This document shows positions 15,913 to 25,782 of a DNA stretch of 26,489 nucleotides, piece by piece. The stretch's first letter is position 1, and each line of letters opens with the position of its first letter. Origin of the DNA: an uncultured Oscillospiraceae bacterium (GTDB lineage: Bacteria; Bacillota; Clostridia; Oscillospirales; Oscillospiraceae); contig CAKTJX010000035.1 of assembly GCA_934569045.1 (NCBI GenBank), forward strand, positions 1 to 26,489, in the 5' to 3' direction. The notes under the pieces were generated by a model. That model was not told the origin of the DNA. It searched no databases and was given only the letters and a program-made list of their open reading frames with translations. The position numbers were made by a program, and so were the translations under genes.

Positions 15913-16956
15913 TTACAGCCCGCTCTTCATGGCCCGCTTCCGGGCAATATTGATGGGGCCCTCTTCCATGTTGTTTATCCAGGCCAGGCTCTTGCCGCAG
16001 CCGTAGGCCGTGCAGGAGTCCGGGTCATCCGCCACGATGCAGGGAATGCCGGTGCGCTCCATCAGCAGCTCCGCAAAGCCCCACAGCTGGCTGGAGCCGC
16101 CGGTCAAAGTAATGCCATTTTCGGAAACATCGCTGACCAGCTCCGGGCTGGTCTGCTCCAGCACCGCCATGACCTCGTCCGCAATGGTTCTGGCAGGACG
16201 GCGCAGAACCTCGTAGATCTCCTTGGAACTCAGGGTCACCATCTTAGGCATACCGGTTTTAGAGTCGCGGCCCTTGACGTTCATGGTCAGCTCCTCGTTC
16301 CGGGGGTAAACCTCGCCAATCTGAATCTTGATCTCCTCCGCGGTGACCTGTCCCACCACCATATTATGCTGGCGGCGGATATAGCGGGCAATGGCCTCGT
16401 CAAAGGCATCCCCCGCCACCTTCAGAGAGGAGGACACGGAAACGCCGTTCATGCTCAGCACCGCGATATCCGTGGTGCCGCCGCCAATGTCCACCACCAT
16501 GTGGCCGTTGGGGTCCTTGATGTTCAGTCCCGCGCCCAGCGCGGCTGCCAGGGGCTCCTCAATCAGGAACACACGGCGGGCGCCGGCCTCAATGGCCGCG
16601 TTGATAACGCTGCGCTCCTCAACCTCCGTCACGCCGCTGGGAACGCTGACAACCACACGGGGCTTGGGGGTAAAAATAGATGCCTTGGTAGCGGTCTTGA
16701 ACATTTCGCTCAGCATTTTCACCGTCATTTCGTGGTCAGAGATAATGCCGTCCTTCAGCGGACGCATGGCAACCACGTTGCCGGGGGTCCGGTTCAGCAT
16801 ATTTCTCGCCGCGGAACCGACCTGCAGAATCTTGCCCGTGTTCCGGTCCACCGCCACAACGGAGGGCTCCCGGACCACCAGGCCCTTGCCATCGGCATAG
16901 ATCAGCACATTGGATGTTCCCAGGTCAACGCCCAGGTCATTGGAAAATAATTGCAT
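15913..16956 (-). CDS. mreB: Rod shape-determining protein MreB/Mbl
   Basis: The 347-residue actin homologue organises lateral wall synthesis at the inner membrane face. Visible motifs are the phosphate-1 loop LGVDLGTSNVLIY near the N-terminus, EEPLAAALGAG, phosphate-2 VVDIGGGTTDIAVLS and the adenosine motif GGSSQLWGFAELL. The short N-terminal MQLFSND may act as a membrane anchor; this is inference. The ATG at 16956 is chosen because GGAGG lies 7 nt upstream and the length fits the family (330-350). A longer reading would add 54 unrelated residues overlapping comF. No mreC or mreD follows, so this could be an Mbl-type paralogue. Last gene of its operon, with a strong terminator after it. Confidence 0.95.
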   Translation of the reverse strand: MQLFSNDLGVDLGTSNVLIYADGKGLVVREPSVVAVDRNTGKILQVGSAARNMLNRTPGNVVAMRPLKDGIISDHEMTVKMLSEMFKTATKASIFTPKPRVVVSVPSGVTEVEERSVINAAIEAGARRVFLIEEPLAAALGAGLNIKDPNGHMVVDIGGGTTDIAVLSMNGVSVSSSLKVAGDAFDEAIARYIRRQHNMVVGQVTAEEIKIQIGEVYPRNEELTMNVKGRDSKTGMPKMVTLSSKEIYEVLRRPARTIADEVMAVLEQTSPELVSDVSENGITLTGGSSQLWGFAELLMERTGIPCIVADDPDSCTAYGCGKSLAWINNMEEGPINIARKRAMKSGL

Positions 16957-17005
16957 TTGAAACCTCCATGCGCGCAAGCGCATATTCAAGAATAGACGAA
17001 TGAAA

Positions 17006-17686
17006 TCAGCCGGCGTGTTCCGCCGCGGCAATCGCGCCGCAGCACACACTTCCCGCCCCCGCCGCCAGCAAAACCTTTGCGCATTCCTCAGCTGTGGAGC
17101 CGGTGGTGAACACATCATCGATCAGCAGAATCCGCTCTCCCGTCAGGGGCACATCCCCGGCGTAGTGATAGATGCCCTGCACATTCTTCCTGCGGTCTTC
17201 CGCCGTCAGGGTGGACTGGGGGCGGTTATTGCGTCTCTTTTTCAAAAGTCCTAGTGCCGGAATTCCCAATTCCCGGCTTACCGTCTGCGCAAGCAGCTGG
17301 GACTGATCGAAGCCGCGCCAAAATTTTCGGATGCCACTGACCGGTGCCCAGGTGACGAGATCAAAGGCATCCGGCTGCTCCAGCATCAGCTTCATAGCGA
17401 GCTTCCGCCCCAAGGGCGCCGCTAAGTCCCTGCGTCCGTGGAACTTCAGATTCAGGACAGCACTTCGGACGTTCTTATTATAGTACCAGACAGCGGTGAA
17501 ACTGTCAAGAAATTGCAGCTTTGTTTTTCGGTTCGGGTGCTCTTTTCTGGGCAAAGCGGGGAATTCCGGTGTTGTCCGGCGGCATTTTTCGCAAAAATCC
17601 GTTTCCTGCCGCTGTAACAGTCTGCCGCACAGGGCGCATTTGGGCGGAAACAGCAAATCGAGAAGCCAGAAGAAAATCAGCTTCAT
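17006..17686 (-). CDS. comF: ComF family phosphoribosyltransferase-like protein
   Basis: The 226-residue protein has an N-terminal zinc finger (Cys17, Cys20, Cys32, Cys35) and a phosphoribosyltransferase-type fold. That fold is shown by the KFHGRRDLA, WRGFDQSQLLA and QSTLTAEDRRKNV stretches and the PRPP loop RILLIDDVFTTGST (185-198). ComF proteins are needed for DNA uptake in naturally competent species, acting in the cytoplasm on incoming single-stranded DNA. They are also widespread in species not known to be competent. The start overlaps the recD2 stop in an ATGA arrangement, and the gap to mreB is 49 nt. Linkage to a helicase agrees with a DNA-handling role. Confidence 0.95.
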   Translation of the reverse strand: MKLIFFWLLDLLFPPKCALCGRLLQRQETDFCEKCRRTTPEFPALPRKEHPNRKTKLQFLDSFTAVWYYNKNVRSAVLNLKFHGRRDLAAPLGRKLAMKLMLEQPDAFDLVTWAPVSGIRKFWRGFDQSQLLAQTVSRELGIPALGLLKKRRNNRPQSTLTAEDRRKNVQGIYHYAGDVPLTGERILLIDDVFTTGSTAEECAKVLLAAGAGSVCCGAIAAAEHAG

Positions 17687-19893
17687 CCCGTTCTCCCCTG
17701 AAGCCGGAGCTTGAGGCCGGTGTACCGTTTATTCTTCTGGGCGTTGGCCGTCATGGCGGCAATGGTCTCCTCCCGGCCCACAATGATCAGCAGCTCCTTT
17801 GCCCGGGTCACCGCTGTATAGAGCACACTGCGGCTCAAAAGGTACGGCGAGCCGCCCCAGGCTGTCAGAATCACCGCCCGGTATTCGCTGCCCTGGCTCT
17901 TATGTACCGTGATGGCGAAAGCCGGCTCCAGCTCCCCCAGTTGGGTGAAATCATACTCCACCTCCCGGTCATCATAAAGCACCTGAACGGTCTCCTGATT
18001 CGGGTCAATCTTCTGAATGATGCCCACATCGCCGTTGAAAATTCCGGTTCCGGCCGCGCTGCCGTCCGTCTTTTTCCAGACGATATCGTAATTGTTCCGC
18101 ACCTGCATGACCCGGTCCCCTTCCCGGAAGGTAACGTCCCCGTAGGCATGCTCCCGCTTGTCCTGGGACACCGGATTCAGCGCGCCCTGCAGCAGTTTAT
18201 TCAGGGCAGCGGTTCCCACACCGCCCTTGCGGGTGGGAGAAAGCACCTGAATCTGCTCCGGCGGAATGCCCATATTTTTCGGAAGCCGGGTAGTGCACAG
18301 ATCCCGGATGAGCTTTGTCACCTCTTCCTCCGAATTACGGCGCATGAAAAAGAAATCACTCTTGACGTTTTTCAGTTCCGGCATTTCCCCGCGGTTGATG
18401 CGGTGGGCGTTCATAACAATCAGACTCTGCTGGGCCTGCCGGAAAATCTCCGTCAGCCGGACGGTGGGAAGCTTTCCGCTGCGGAGCATATCGCTGAAGG
18501 GCGAGCCTGGGCCCACCGGCGGCAGCTGGTCCGGGTCACCCACCAGAATCAGGCGCTTTCCTCTGGGAATCGCCCGCAGCAGGCTGTGCAGCAGCCGGAT
18601 ATCCACCATGGACATTTCGTCCACAATCACCGCGTCCGCCTTCAGAGGGTTGTCCTCATCCCGGGCAAAATACATCTTGCCAGTGTTCTGATCAATCCCA
18701 GCCTCCAGAAGTCTGTGAATGGTGGAAGCTTCCTCTCCGGTTACCTCTGACATCCGCTTGGCTGCCCGGCCGGTAGGCGCGGCCACCAGGCAGCGCAGCT
18801 GCATATGGCCCAGCAGGGAAAGAATTCCGGTCAGAAGCGTGGTTTTGCCGGTGCCGGGGCCGCCGGTGATCAGCAGTAGTCCGGAGGTTGCCGCCTCCCG
18901 GATGGCCTGGGTCTGCTCTTCCGAATAGGTCACACCGCTTTCTGCGGAAACCGTTTCAATCAGCTCCTCCAGGTTGTCCGGCTCCGGGAAGGCCTTTTTC
19001 CCGAATTCCAGCAGCCGCTGGGTGCTGTAGAGCTCTGCCTCGTGGAGCTCCGGCAGGTAGGCAACCGGGATATCCGCCAGGGTATCCCGTGCCAGCCGCC
19101 CCGCCTCCAGCAGGCGCTCTACCCCCTGGTTGATTGTTTCCGCCTCCAGGGAGAGCAGCTGCGCCGCGGAAGCAACCAGCTTCTGCTCCGGCAGGAAGCT
19201 GTGGCCCACCGTCAGATTGTATTCCAGCTGGAAGAGAATCCCCGCCTCCACTCTGCGCGGGTCGTCTCCCGCAACTCCAAGCTCAATGGCGAACCGATCC
19301 ACCGCGCCAAAGGGCGCATCCAGCCCCTCTTCCATCAATAAATAGGGGTCGTCATACAAAAGCTCCACCGTGCTGTCTCCGAAGAGCTTATAGGCCCGCA
19401 GGGCCAGCTCCGCCGGGAGCTGGTGCTGCCCGAAAAACTCCATCAGCTGCCGCATGCCGACCCGGACCCTGAACTCCTCGCCAATGGCTTTCGCTCTGGC
19501 CTCCGAGATCCCGGAGACCTCCGCCAGACGCATAGGCTCCCGCTCCATGATCTGCAGGGTCTTGTCCCCGAACTTTGCCACAATCCGGGCGGCAGATACC
19601 GGGCCGATGCCCTTGATTACCCGCCCGGCCAGATAGGCCTGGATTTGCGCGGCGGTCTCCGGCATAAGCCGCTCCAGAAATTCCGCCTCAAACTGGCGTC
19701 CGTAATTGGAGTGGGTGCTCCATTTTCCTGTGACCATCAGCCGTTCCCCCACCACCGGCAGCGGAATGGTGCCCACAACGGTCACGGCCTGCTTCTCCCC
19801 CACGTTCAGCCGCAGCACACTGTAGCCATTGTCATAGTTCTGGTAGACCACTGCCTCGATGGTGCCCTGCAAAATTTCCAGTTCCTGTGTCAA
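17683..19893 (-). CDS. recD2: RecD2-type ATP-dependent DNA helicase
   Basis: The 736-residue protein is a superfamily 1B 5'-3' helicase of the RecD2 type. It has an N-terminal OB-like domain, helix-hairpin-helix repeats (VIKGIGPVSAARIV, LAEVSGISEARAKAIGEE, about 92-140) and a helicase core. The core shows Walker A TGGPGTGKTTL (343-353), LVAAPTGRAAKR, motif II VDEMSMVD (424-431), GDPDQLPPVGPGSPF, and the C-terminal VHKSQGSEY and LYTAVTRAK motifs. RecBC subunits are absent from the window, as is normal for this subfamily. The start codon is TTG at 19893, with GAGAGG about 9-10 nt upstream; the next in-frame Met is at residue 53 and would cut the OB domain. It overlaps comF by 4 bp and heads the operon. 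Confidence 0.94.
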   Translation of the reverse strand: MTQELEILQGTIEAVVYQNYDNGYSVLRLNVGEKQAVTVVGTIPLPVVGERLMVTGKWSTHSNYGRQFEAEFLERLMPETAAQIQAYLAGRVIKGIGPVSAARIVAKFGDKTLQIMEREPMRLAEVSGISEARAKAIGEEFRVRVGMRQLMEFFGQHQLPAELALRAYKLFGDSTVELLYDDPYLLMEEGLDAPFGAVDRFAIELGVAGDDPRRVEAGILFQLEYNLTVGHSFLPEQKLVASAAQLLSLEAETINQGVERLLEAGRLARDTLADIPVAYLPELHEAELYSTQRLLEFGKKAFPEPDNLEELIETVSAESGVTYSEEQTQAIREAATSGLLLITGGPGTGKTTLLTGILSLLGHMQLRCLVAAPTGRAAKRMSEVTGEEASTIHRLLEAGIDQNTGKMYFARDEDNPLKADAVIVDEMSMVDIRLLHSLLRAIPRGKRLILVGDPDQLPPVGPGSPFSDMLRSGKLPTVRLTEIFRQAQQSLIVMNAHRINRGEMPELKNVKSDFFFMRRNSEEEVTKLIRDLCTTRLPKNMGIPPEQIQVLSPTRKGGVGTAALNKLLQGALNPVSQDKREHAYGDVTFREGDRVMQVRNNYDIVWKKTDGSAAGTGIFNGDVGIIQKIDPNQETVQVLYDDREVEYDFTQLGELEPAFAITVHKSQGSEYRAVILTAWGGSPYLLSRSVLYTAVTRAKELLIIVGREETIAAMTANAQKNKRYTGLKLRLQGRTG

Positions 19894-20033
19894 GAATCTG
19901 ATCCTCTCTTCTTCCCGGCCCTCCCGTGTTCAGGCCGCATAATCTCCCCCGGAATCGTCAAAAATTCGGAAGGGCGCTCTGAAAAACACAACACCCCGCC
20001 TCCGGGTTTTGCGTGACTCAAAAATTCGTACAT
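19890..20033 (-). CDS. Possible small leader ORF upstream of recD2
   Basis: A 47-codon reading frame opens with ATG at 20033 (MYEFLSHAKPGGG) and ends with a TGA that overlaps the TTG start of recD2 (TTGA). It resembles no family I know. Only a purine-rich GAAAGAAA precedes it. The tight overlap would allow translational coupling, but chance is equally likely. Confidence 0.2.
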   Translation of the reverse strand: MYEFLSHAKPGGGVLCFSERPSEFLTIPGEIMRPEHGRAGKKRGSDS

Positions 20034-20046
20034 TTTCTTTCTTTTC

Positions 20047-20075
20047 AGTTTACTATATTTCCGTAGAATTGAAAA
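20047..20075 (-). promoter_or_regulatory. Tentative promoter of recD2-comF-mreB
   Basis: On the minus strand TTTTCA (20070-20075) and TAAACT (20047-20052) are separated by 17 bp. Each box matches consensus at four of six positions. It lies in the AT-rich part of the gap, about 150 nt before the recD2 start. Confidence 0.35.
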
Positions 20076-20170
20076 GTGGTTTTCCAAAAAAATTTACAAT
20101 CCGGGCAAAATGATAAACGGGGCAGCTTCGGTTTTTTGTCATATTTCCGAAACTGATCAATAAATTCTGC

Positions 20171-20199
20171 TTGCAAGAATCCATTCTTTGCGCTACAAT
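20171..20199 (+). promoter_or_regulatory. Promoter of the ATP synthase operon
   Basis: TTGCAA (20171-20176) and TACAAT (20194-20199) are separated by 17 bp. The predicted start lies about 15 nt before the atpZ ribosome-site start codon, so the leader is very short. Confidence 0.75.
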
Positions 20200-20221
20200 G
20201 AACACCATGAGGAGGATTGCC

Positions 20222-20479
20222 ATGAAGCAATGGAGTTTACTTGTGTGGATACCTCAGTTTGGGATATCCGTTGTATTTCCTCTGATCGCTTTTATCATGC
20301 TTGCTGTCTGGCTGCAGGACCATTGCGGCTGGGGCAGCTGGGTCATTGCCGCCGGAATTTTCTGCGGTCTGTTCACAGCGGGCATCGGCTTCCGGGACAC
20401 GGCAAGGGCCATGCTGGAAGCCTCCGGGCACAAGAAGAAGTCCCGGGACCCCGGCGTCAGCTTCAACAGCCATGATTAA
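20222..20479 (+). CDS. atpZ: AtpZ/AtpI family small membrane protein
   Basis: The 85-residue protein has two hydrophobic hairpin segments (about 5-30 and 38-57) joined by a short polar turn, followed by FRDTARAML and a basic tail. It matches the ATPase_gene1 (AtpZ) family, a membrane accessory encoded at the head of many atp operons and proposed to help assemble the c ring or move Mg2+/Ca2+. The ATG at 20222 is used because AGGAGG lies about 7 nt upstream; earlier in-frame codons overlap the promoter. First gene of the operon, 24 nt before atpI. Confidence 0.85.
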   Translation: MKQWSLLVWIPQFGISVVFPLIAFIMLAVWLQDHCGWGSWVIAAGIFCGLFTAGIGFRDTARAMLEASGHKKKSRDPGVSFNSHD

Positions 20480-20503
20480 GGATAAGGAAAGGAGATTCGA
20501 TAC

Positions 20504-21001
20504 ATGATCTTACAACCCGCTTCCCAAAAGGAAGTGAAACGGATCGCCATTGGCAGCGGAATCTGCGCCTGCATTCAGGTGGCAGTCTTCTGGCTTCTGA
20601 GCCTTGTTGGAGTCGGCAGCTTCCGCTGGGGTGTCGTAATCGGGACCCTGGGCGGCACGGCAATGGCCATTCTCAATTTCGCGCTGATGTGCATTACCCT
20701 GCAGAAGGCCACAGCCAACGCGTCTGACGAGAAGCTGGTAAAGGCAAAGGTTCGCAACGGCTACAATTTAAGAAAGATTATCCAGATTCTCTGGGTGATC
20801 GCCGCATTCTTCCTGCCCGGTGTCAACGTGCTGGCCGCCGCGATCCCGCTGTTTTTCCCCAATGTGGTCATCTACTACCTCCAGATAAAGGGAAAGCTCT
20901 ATTCCCCGGAGGATGCCGCTCCCAATCAGCCTTCTACGCAGCCCGCCGGGCAGGATGACACGGAGCAGGGAGACGAGGACCTAGGGCCCTTTGAAGCGTA
21001 A
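20504..21001 (+). CDS. atpI: ATP synthase subunit I-like protein
   Basis: The 165-residue protein has four hydrophobic segments: about 14-37, 42-66, 92-110 and 111-124. A conserved-looking basic loop joins the second and third, and an acidic, Pro/Gln-rich tail of about 35 residues follows. This is the layout of AtpI (subunit I), which assists c-ring assembly in several F-type synthases. Identification rests mainly on topology and position between atpZ and atpB. GGAGA precedes the ATG. The acidic tail is longer than in typical AtpI. Confidence 0.75.
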   Translation: MILQPASQKEVKRIAIGSGICACIQVAVFWLLSLVGVGSFRWGVVIGTLGGTAMAILNFALMCITLQKATANASDEKLVKAKVRNGYNLRKIIQILWVIAAFFLPGVNVLAAAIPLFFPNVVIYYLQIKGKLYSPEDAAPNQPSTQPAGQDDTEQGDEDLGPFEA

Positions 21002-21042
21002 ATTATAACCTATACAGAATTCGGATGAGGTGATTATTCCCT

Positions 21043-21927
21043 ATGGAAATGTCAATCAACGGCGCAAGAATTTTGGCCACCTTTGAAAATGTCCCGATTC
21101 TCGGAACGGTACACATCACCCAGACCCTGGTTGTCAGCTGGCTGGTCATGATCATCATTTCGGTGCTCTGCATCTGGCTGGGCTCCGGCCTGAAGGTGAC
21201 GGGGATTTCCCGGAAGCAGGCCGTGGCAGAGACCATTGTCAATGCGCTGGTGAATTTCGTCCACGATAAGATGGGAACGGAGTTTGACCGGTACATTCCT
21301 CTGGTCGGCACCATTTTCATTACCAGCATTGTTTCCAACCTGATCAGCCTGGTTGGCATCTGGAGCCCCACGGCAGACCTGATGACGGAGCTGGGCTGGG
21401 CACTGGTGGTATTTGTTCTGATCACCTACCACAAAATCAAGGCCTCCGGCATCGGCGGCTATCTGAAGAGCTTCCTGGACCCCATCTTCCTGATGGCGCC
21501 TATCAACGTCATGTCCGAGCTCTTCACCCCCATCAGCATGGCCTGCCGTCACTTCGGCAACATTCTCTCCGGCACTGTCATCAGTGCCCTGATCTATGGC
21601 TCCCTCACCGCCGCCAGCTATGCCCTGTTCGGCGCCCTGGGCTCTAACCGGGTCATTGCCATTGCCATTGCCGTTGTGGGCGGTCTGATGATTTACTTCG
21701 GCAAGAAAAAGGCCAAGAAAAAGCTCTTTATCTTCGGCATCGTACTGGCCGTGCTGGGCGGTCTGGGACTGCTCTCCAGCTTCGGCGGTATCTTTGCCAG
21801 CTTCCCCTGGCTGACGGTTGGTATTCCCGCCATCACCAGCTTCTACTTTGACTGGTTCAGCGGCTGCATCCAGGCATTCATCTTCTGCACCCTGACCACC
21901 ATCTTCATCAAACAGGCCGCGGGCTAA
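21043..21927 (+). CDS. atpB: F-type ATP synthase subunit a
   Basis: The 294-residue membrane subunit forms the ion path against the c ring. Its essential arginine is Arg169 in CRHFGNILSG, equivalent to E. coli Arg210, and the C-terminal helix carries GCIQAFIFCTLTTIFI. Between these (about residues 200-255) there is an extra stretch with two Gly-rich hydrophobic segments flanking KKKAKKK. It makes the spacing some 50-60 residues longer than in E. coli. The N-terminal extracytoplasmic part is short. GAGGTGA lies about 10 nt upstream of the ATG. Cotranscribed with atpE after a 67-nt gap. Confidence 0.93.
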   Translation: MEMSINGARILATFENVPILGTVHITQTLVVSWLVMIIISVLCIWLGSGLKVTGISRKQAVAETIVNALVNFVHDKMGTEFDRYIPLVGTIFITSIVSNLISLVGIWSPTADLMTELGWALVVFVLITYHKIKASGIGGYLKSFLDPIFLMAPINVMSELFTPISMACRHFGNILSGTVISALIYGSLTAASYALFGALGSNRVIAIAIAVVGGLMIYFGKKKAKKKLFIFGIVLAVLGGLGLLSSFGGIFASFPWLTVGIPAITSFYFDWFSGCIQAFIFCTLTTIFIKQAAG

Positions 21928-21955
21928 ACCAAAGCGGCCATTTGAATAAAGCTAG

Positions 21956-22276
<321 letters not shown>

Positions 22277-22277
22277 T

Positions 22278-22313
22278 CTTCCGGAATACTGTACTCTTAA
22301 CAAATACCGGAAG
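22278..22313 (+). promoter_or_regulatory. Inverted repeat covering the atpF ribosome site
   Basis: CTTCCGG (22278-22284) and CCGGAAG (22307-22313) are exact complements separated by 22 nt, extendable by one T-G pair. The stem starts one base after the atpE stop and its 3' arm overlaps the atpF AAGGAGG site. In RNA it could protect the atpE message or lower atpF initiation. There is no T tract, so it is not a terminator. Confidence 0.5.
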
Positions 22314-22324
22314 GAGGCAAATCA

Positions 22325-22834
22325 ATGGAGACACTTTATCAGTCCCTTGTGGCGGTGGAACCGGTCACCCTGATTGCCAACATCTGCAATCTGTTTATTC
22401 AGATGCTGATTATCAAAAAGTTTTTCCTGGATAAGATCCTGGCTGTGCTTGACCAGCGCCGCAGCGCCGCGGACAAAGAGATCTCCGACGCCAAAGCGGC
22501 CAAGGACGAGGCTATGAGCATCAAGAAGACCTATGAGGACAATATGCTCCAGGCCAACGCCAAGGCAAACGAAATTCTGGTCTCCGCTCAGAAAACCGCT
22601 GCCGAGCGCAGCGAGAGGATCATCGGCGAGGCCCAGCAGGCCGCTGCCCAGATCAAGAGCAAGGCCAGCGCGGATATTGCCCAGGAGAAGAAAAAGGCAA
22701 TCAACGACGCCAAAAATGAGATCTCCGGTCTGGCTATGGCCATCGCCGGAAAGGTCGTGGAGAAGGAGCTGGCGGAATCCGACCAGTCCAAGCTCATCGA
22801 CCGCTTCATCGATGAATTGGGTGATCAGGTATGA
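22325..22834 (+). CDS. atpF: F-type ATP synthase subunit b
   Basis: The 169-residue stator subunit has one N-terminal membrane segment (about 13-34). A long charged helix follows with Ala/Lys/Glu-rich heptads up to about 150, forming the dimeric peripheral stalk. LDQRRSAADKEI after the membrane segment is typical of b. AAGGAGG lies about 7 nt upstream of the ATG, partly within a potential hairpin. The stop overlaps atpH in ATGA. Confidence 0.93.
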   Translation: METLYQSLVAVEPVTLIANICNLFIQMLIIKKFFLDKILAVLDQRRSAADKEISDAKAAKDEAMSIKKTYEDNMLQANAKANEILVSAQKTAAERSERIIGEAQQAAAQIKSKASADIAQEKKKAINDAKNEISGLAMAIAGKVVEKELAESDQSKLIDRFIDELGDQV

Positions 22835-23370
22835 CCCAGGTCGGAAGCGTTTACGGTGAGGCCCTCTATGAGCTGGCCCAGAGCGAAGGCTTACAGGATA
22901 CCATCCTGGCAGAGCTGAAGGCACTGAACGAAAGCTTCCGTCAGGAGCCGGATTTCATCCGTCTGCTCAGCAGCCACGCCATTCCCAAACAGGAGCGGTG
23001 CAAGGTCCTGGACGACAGTTTTCGGGGTAAAATCAACCAGTATGTGCTGAATTTCCTGAAGATTCTCACAGAAAAGGGCTATATGCACCACTTCTCCCAC
23101 TGCTGCGAAGCGTACACCAAGCATTACAATGAAGACAACAATATTCTGAGCGTCCGGGCCGTGACTGCGGTTCCCCTCTCGGAGAAGCAGTCCGATGCTC
23201 TGACTCAGAAGCTGACCCGCCTGACCGGCAAGACCATTCTGCTGGACAACCGGGTCGATCCCACCTGTCTGGGCGGTGTCCGTCTGGATTATGATGGGCA
23301 GCGGCTGGATGACACCATCTCCCACAGAATGGACTCCATCCGTGAGCTGCTGAAAAACACCGTACTCTGA
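22831..23370 (+). CDS. atpH: F-type ATP synthase subunit delta
   Basis: The 179-residue protein matches the delta/OSCP subunit in length and pattern. It has an N-terminal helical bundle starting GSVYGEALYELAQSEG and a C-terminal domain with VRAVTAVPLSEKQSDALTQKL, DPTCLGGVRLDYDGQRLDDTI. It tethers the b stalk to the top of F1. The ATGA overlap with atpF suggests coupled translation. It contains several cysteines (CCEAY), unusual but not disruptive. Confidence 0.93.
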   Translation: MTQVGSVYGEALYELAQSEGLQDTILAELKALNESFRQEPDFIRLLSSHAIPKQERCKVLDDSFRGKINQYVLNFLKILTEKGYMHHFSHCCEAYTKHYNEDNNILSVRAVTAVPLSEKQSDALTQKLTRLTGKTILLDNRVDPTCLGGVRLDYDGQRLDDTISHRMDSIRELLKNTVL

Positions 23371-24900
<1,530 letters not shown>

Positions 24901-24915
24901 AAGGAGGGACACAGC

Positions 24916-25764
24916 ATGGCTGGCGTTTCCACTAAGGAGATCAAAACCCGCATCCGAAGCATGGAGAGCACCAAGCAGATTACCAAAGCCATGGAAATGG
25001 TTGCTGCCTCCAAGCTTCGCCATGCCCAGGCCCAGGTGCAGAACTCCCGGCCCTATTTTGAGATCCTTCACTCCACCATTGAGGACATTGTCCGTACCAA
25101 CCGGGACTTCTCCTCCCCCTTCTTTACGCAGAAGGCAGACGGCAAAACGGTATTCATCGTCATTGCCGGTGACCGGGGACTGGCCGGCGGCTACAACAGC
25201 AATGTTCTGAAAATGGTGCAAGCAAAGCTTGACCAGTGCCCCGATACCCTGGTGCTTCCCATCGGCAAGCGGGCGCTGGACTACTGTGTAGGTCATAAGA
25301 TCCCCGTGCTCACGGAGACTTATGCCGAGGCCGCCGGGGTTTCCATCGGTGACTGCTTCTCCATTGCCAAGCAGCTCAGCCGGGGCTTCCTGTCCGGCGA
25401 ATACAACGGCATCCAGATTGCCTACACCAATTTCGTTTCAATGCTCTCCCAGACCCCTGAAACCATGCAGCTGCTCCCGCTGACTTGCAGCGAGGAGATG
25501 CGCCGCATGGGTGCTGAGAGCGGCATTCTCTATGAGCCCTCCGGCGAGGAGGTCTTTGCCTCCATCGTTCCGGAATATCTGGGCGGTATTCTTTACGGCA
25601 CCCTCTGCGAGAGTCGGGCCTCTGAACAGGCCGCGCGGCGCTCCGCAATGGACTCCGCAACCCAGAATGCCGAAGATATGATCGCGGATCTGAGCCTGAA
25701 GTTCAACCGCGCGCGGCAGGCCTCCATTACCCAGGAGATCACCGAGATTGTCGCGGGCTCTTAA
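24916..25764 (+). CDS. atpG: F-type ATP synthase subunit gamma
   Basis: The 282-residue central shaft begins with the family N-terminus MAGVSTKEIKTRIRSMESTK and QITKAMEMVAASKL. The Rossmann-like middle has FIVIAGDRGLAGGYNSNVLK, and the C-terminal helix has SAMDSATQNAEDMIADLSLKFNRARQASIT, the classic gamma end. AAAGGAGGG lies 8-9 nt upstream of the ATG, 15 nt after atpA. Confidence 0.97.
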   Translation: MAGVSTKEIKTRIRSMESTKQITKAMEMVAASKLRHAQAQVQNSRPYFEILHSTIEDIVRTNRDFSSPFFTQKADGKTVFIVIAGDRGLAGGYNSNVLKMVQAKLDQCPDTLVLPIGKRALDYCVGHKIPVLTETYAEAAGVSIGDCFSIAKQLSRGFLSGEYNGIQIAYTNFVSMLSQTPETMQLLPLTCSEEMRRMGAESGILYEPSGEEVFASIVPEYLGGILYGTLCESRASEQAARRSAMDSATQNAEDMIADLSLKFNRARQASITQEITEIVAGS

Positions 25765-25782
25765 ACCGTTTCCCAATCCTAA

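Larger units (their letters stand above)
19894..20221. other. Intergenic region between the divergent recD2 and atp operons
   Basis: This 328-bp stretch is more AT-rich than its surroundings in the middle. It holds a tentative minus-strand promoter and a consensus-like plus-strand promoter, each listed separately. An exact 11-bp direct repeat TCAAAAATTCG occurs at 19958-19968 and 20018-20028. A small hairpin CGGCC / GGCCG (19916-19937) lies close to the recD2 ribosome site. I found no riboswitch or tRNA in it. Confidence 0.6.

Noticed and set aside
16957..17118. 54-residue N-terminal extension of MreB
   Set aside because: It overlaps comF, is unlike any MreB N-terminus, and the ATG at 16956 has a strong ribosome site and the expected family start.
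19894..20221. Possible riboswitch (for example a Na+ sensor) upstream of the atp operon
   Set aside because: The plus-strand promoter sits directly before atpZ, leaving a leader of only about 15 nt, too short for a riboswitch.
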